DNA from: Gnetum montanum
Lineage: Eukaryota; Streptophyta; Gnetopsida; Gnetales; Gnetaceae
Length of the DNA stretch: 22,398 nt
Assembly: GCA_015680685.1 (NCBI GenBank)
Contig: MNCI01002795.1
Span: forward strand, 165,395 to 187,792
Reading direction: 5' to 3'
Each line of letters begins with the position of its first letter. Position 1 is the stretch's first letter. This document shows positions 19,721 to 22,398 of this stretch, one piece after another. Below the pieces are notes generated by a model, which saw nothing but the letters and a program-made list of their open reading frames with translations, did not search any database and had not been told where the DNA came from. The position numbers and the translations under genes were made by a program.

Positions 19721-21014
19721 CTCAAGTATTTTCTTAGCCATCGCATGCTTTCTCCTCATGATTTCTATTAATAATTTACGAGCACGGGTTATAAGATAAA
19801 ATAAAACAGGGGTAACATGATTAACATAAGCCTCAGCATTCAAGGAAAACTTTTGCGCTAAGAGGGACGATTGATTGTATTTTGGCACGTACCTTGTGGC
19901 TGGAACAAGTCCACGCGGTTAAGTGGACCACGACGTGCAAAGAGTACGTAACCACGATGTGTTGGTGGCCTGCCACTCTGGTTGCACGCACGCTGACGTT
20001 TGTTGCAATTTGTTGAACCATGCCATATTACACCGGTTACATGGCCATTTGACTGGAAGCCATACACCTGCAAATTAATACACAATTTATCGTTGTTTTT
20101 TTTCCAAAGCTTTTGACAACTACTTTTACTAGGTTAATACACAATTTATCGTTGTTTCTTTTACCAAGCTTTTGTCAATTACAATACTTATACATATACA
20201 TGGTTTCTAGCTGGCAGGATTATGAACGTTCATAAAAACACCATATAAAAAAACAATGCATATCACATCAATTACAATACTTATACATATACATGGTTTC
20301 TAGCTGGCAGGATTATGAGCGTTCATAAAAACACCATATAAAAAAACAATGCATATCACATCATGACATGCTATAATCCAAAAACCATGCGATTATGGTA
20401 AAAAATAAAGCGTAGGACCCATACACGGGAATGCCTTTGCCCATACGTTTGATTGCGTGAACGTACCAACTCGTGGTTGTTCACGGGTCATTCGTGCACA
20501 GGTGCCAGCGCGGCTCACGACGCTGTTGGGTTGGAATGCCAATAAAAAAAAAACATTTCTTTCTTAAATTTTAAATGTTAATAATTTTGATTTTAACCTT
20601 TAAAAATACATATAAAGCTGCAAATTTAATACCAAAAATTTATATTTAAAGTAAGATGTAATAACATAAATGAGATATGGATGCTTGATNTCGGTCCTAT
20701 GCTGTCCTAAAACACAAGAACCAGGGCACATAGATATAAACAATAACTAGATACCATGATTTATCAGTTCCGTTTTAAAACTATAAAACTATAAAACTTG
20801 ATATTGTTACCGAGAAAGGTTTTCCTTGATAACCTAGAGCCACGGCTTTTCCTTTGCCATTCTGAATCTCATAAAACATACTCCAGAATGAATGAATGAA
20901 GGAGAGGTGTGTTCTTTCCTTTTGCTTGTTCCTCGGCGGGTGCTTCCATCTGACTCGATTCGCCCATCTTTTCCCAACTTTTGCCGCTAGCCGAGCCCAT
21001 ACTCTTATCATCAT
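19721..21014 (-). CDS. Unrecognised intron-containing host gene, 5' exons
   Basis: Three exons are predicted on the minus strand. Exon a is 21014 (or 21000) to 20811, ending CTTTCTCG before GTAACA. Exon b is 20067-19893, between TTTGCAG and GTACGT. Exon c is 19764-19721, between TTAATAG and GTTATT. Phases agree: exon a ends in phase 0 (GKPFS), exon b starts in phase 0 (VYGFQSNGHVTGVIWHG) and ends in phase 1 (RVDLFQPQ plus G), and exon c completes the codon (EIMRRKHAMAKKILE). Introns are 743 and 128 bases. Exon b is CpG-rich and rich in Arg and Cys (NCNKRQRAC). No domain is recognised. Starting at ATG 21014 gives an open frame, whereas ATG 21000 has a better start context but another frame. 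Exons after c are not found. Confidence 0.55.
20075..20192. repeat. 59-base tandem duplication beside splice acceptor
   Basis: Copies start at 20075 and 20134 (TTAATACACAATTTATCGTT in each) and stay alignable for about 50 bases. The first copy lies directly upstream, on the minus strand, of the exon b acceptor, so the duplication doubles the branch-point region of the intron. Confidence 0.85.
20176..20361. repeat. 93-base near-perfect tandem duplication
   Basis: Copies 20176-20268 and 20269-20361 differ at only one base that I can see (TATGAACGTT versus TATGAGCGTT). The low divergence implies a recent event, or possibly an assembly artefact. It lies inside the 743-base intron. Confidence 0.95.
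20467..20522 (-). other. CpG-rich intronic patch with exon-like borders
   Basis: Within the large intron, 20410-20530 is unusually CpG-rich. On the minus strand CCCAACAG precedes it and a strong donor GTTG-GTACGT follows it, framing 56 bases. One frame is open (SRAGTCARMTREQPRVG). The length is not a multiple of three, so inclusion would break the phase-consistent a-to-b join. It may be a cassette exon, a remnant or a regulatory patch. The plus strand also holds a hairpin CGTGAAC/GTTCACG (about 20455-20484). Confidence 0.25.
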
Positions 21015-21227
21015 AATGATATTCCGACAAAGAAGTGACACCCCTTGCGAAACAAAACCTTGTAGGAGCAACGTAGGTGCCCAATGGTAACAAACACCTG
21101 TCAGAAGAGTTCAAAAACCAAATACTGACAGGCAAACACTTATTTTAAAGACAGTGCACAGAGGTTCCCAGTGGTAACAAACAAACATCTCGGCATCGTG
21201 TACTGCTCATAGATCCAGAAATCTAAT

Positions 21228-21355
21228 ATGGAATCCGATTCAAAATCGGATCGAGTATTTAATCTAATGAATAGTAGTATCGGATTCCAAAATCGGATTG
21301 AATATTTGAATATTTAATCTATAGTAGTATCGGATTCCAAAATCGGATTAAATAT
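21228..21355. promoter_or_regulatory. 50-base repeat array with ATCGGATT boxes between divergent genes
   Basis: Two units in exact 50-base register (cores at 21279 and 21329: TATCGGATTCCAAAATCGGA) and one diverged unit 47 bases earlier. Units two and three contain ATCGGATT twice as a direct repeat. Unit one has it as an inverted repeat, AATCCGATT-CAA-AATCGGATC. The intervening part is TATTTAATCTA-TAGTAGT. It sits between the probable start of the minus-strand gene and the plus-strand exon, so a shared regulatory role is plausible but unproven. Confidence 0.6.
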
Positions 21356-22077
21356 TGTAAACAGGCTTTTGTATCACTGTTTGAGTGTATCAAACACTTT
21401 TTGGCCTTGATCATATACAATTTGGATCCAAAACTTTCATTATTTTATCGGTACATGAGCGACTCCGATGCAATTTTGCAAAAAAAAATTAAAACATATA
21501 CCACAGGTTGGAAGGCTACTGTCTGGGTATTTCCCACTCTGCGGTATGTTGCCCCTTAATTATACGCATTCATCTTTTCTTGGTGTTGTTTATTGATGTG
21601 GCTTATTGCTGTCATGAAAAAGGTTTAATATCATCGAGGAGGTAAACCCCCTGCCATCTCTCAGGAAGTCTGATCTGGTTTTGCTGCTGAGGGTCACTCC
21701 GCTGCCCTACTGTAAATAAGCCTGGTTACAACAAATTCTCAATTAGGAAATTGATAACCTTGTGGTAAGATGTTTAAAGTTATAAAATTGCAAATACACG
21801 ATGAATCTCGAAGAATTTTTTAAAGCCTTGTCTTTTGAAACTTGAAAATTCTTTTAAATCTAGCTCACAAATGGCTCATCCTGCATCGGGTGTGCGCCTG
21901 GCTTTCCTTTTTCCTCTGCACATGATCTGCATCCAAAAATTCTACGGCAGTGTTTTTCAAACCAACAAGCAATCACTGTTTCACTGATCAACTCCCGATT
22001 CTCGCACCATCTAGACCCAATATATTCAATGACCATTTAACTATGTGTCTGAGATTCGCGATTTTGGATAAATTTTG
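21356..22077. promoter_or_regulatory. Rest of divergent intergenic region and 5' leader
   Basis: Mixed-composition sequence upstream of the plus-strand exon. No clear RNA gene was found. A weak TATA-like CAATATATTCAA near 22018 lies only about 60 bases before the ATG. The base composition is richer in CpG than the repeat-filled left part of the window. Confidence 0.35.
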
Positions 22078-22135
22078 ATGAACTGTGTGCGTCGGATTCG
22101 GGAGTGCGTGCAGAAGCGCGTTAAACCCGCAATGG
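22078..22135 (+). CDS. First coding exon of an unrecognised gene, continues outside window
   Basis: ATG at 22078 is the first after an in-frame TAA at 22069. It starts MNCVRRIRECVQKRVKPAM and reaches a strong donor, ATGG-GTACGTATT, at 22135/22136. The exon is CpG-rich, and its Cys/Arg/Lys-rich start fits a short N-terminal exon. A possible acceptor, TTGTTAG at 22303-22309, would join to a frame that stops after 13 codons, so the true second exon probably lies beyond the window. The antisense frame over this stretch is longer but has no splice or start support. No family was recognised. Confidence 0.45.
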
Positions 22136-22398
22136 GTACGTATTCCATAATTTCCATTGAAATTTTGTCTGGATTTGTACATATACATTGAAATGGTTGC
22201 CTTGCCTTGTTCTTGCCTTTTTAGTTCTTGGGATGTCTGCATTTTGCATTAAAATCTTAAGTATCTTCTCCTGTTCTGAATCATACCAAAAATTTCATTT
22301 CATTGTTAGGTGGCAAGCAAGCAATCAAGATTCATGGCATCGGCATGTGACGGACCACAGAAAACAAGGGAGTACCAATAAATAAACAAACACACGGA

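Noticed and set aside
21580-21690. Possible C/D-box snoRNA (TGATGTG near 21594 and CTGA near 21672)
   Set aside because: No convincing terminal stem, guide region or second box pair. The boxes are short enough to occur by chance.
1-22398. CRISPR arrays, bacterial operons, rRNA or tRNA genes
   Set aside because: Nothing of the kind was seen. The repeats are plant retroelement or local tandem repeats, and no cloverleaf was recognised.

Overview
This is nuclear DNA from a land plant, most likely a seed plant with a large, repeat-filled genome. A gymnosperm would fit but is not proven. The evidence is Ty3/gypsy-type gag and protease remnants, a decayed tRNA-Asp primer-binding site of the kind used by plant Athila/Tat elements, plant-style GT-AG introns, long AT-rich gene-free DNA, and heavy C-to-T decay in the repeats. 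Three single Ns (8144, 14217, 20690) mark it as a draft assembly.

1-4355 is a decayed element, E1 (+): the downstream part of a 5' LTR with its promoter, a primer-binding site at 758, a long gag relic and a protease with a ruined active site. No reverse transcriptase, RNase H or integrase follows. 4375-5430 is pyrimidine-rich or featureless. A second element, E2 (+), has an LTR-like promoter near 5833-5921 and a long broken gag-like frame (6427-8640) that ends in a coiled-coil protein.

7684-16586 is a rearranged block. The coiled-coil segment (7684-8392) recurs inverted at 11558-12397, inside a third element, E3 (-), whose LTR promoter lies at 13353-13447. A segment R is directly repeated (8351-9808 and 13557-14927). 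A segment A is present inverted at 9811-11556 and upright at 15324-16586. A carries a small multi-pass membrane protein reading frame behind an intron-like acceptor. Each copy is broken, but at different codons.

The most striking signal is shared by all three LTR promoters. Each has five or six copies of a 14-bp unit whose best-preserved form is TGACGTCGCATACA, set in 14-bp register with one 18-20 bp step, ending 21-26 bp before a TATA box. E3 keeps the CpGs (CRE/bZIP-like TGACGTCA). E1 and E2 show the same layout with the CpGs mostly turned into TpG, CpA or TpA.

16587-19680 is AT-rich with no gene that I can support. From about 19700 onward the sequence is richer in CpG and looks genic. An intron-containing gene on the minus strand (exons near 20811-21014, 19893-20067 and 19721-19764) has splice phases that agree. 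A plus-strand first exon (22078-22135) starts a divergent gene that runs off the window. The roughly 1-kb region between them holds a 50-bp repeat array built on ATCGGATT. I could not assign a function to either host gene.
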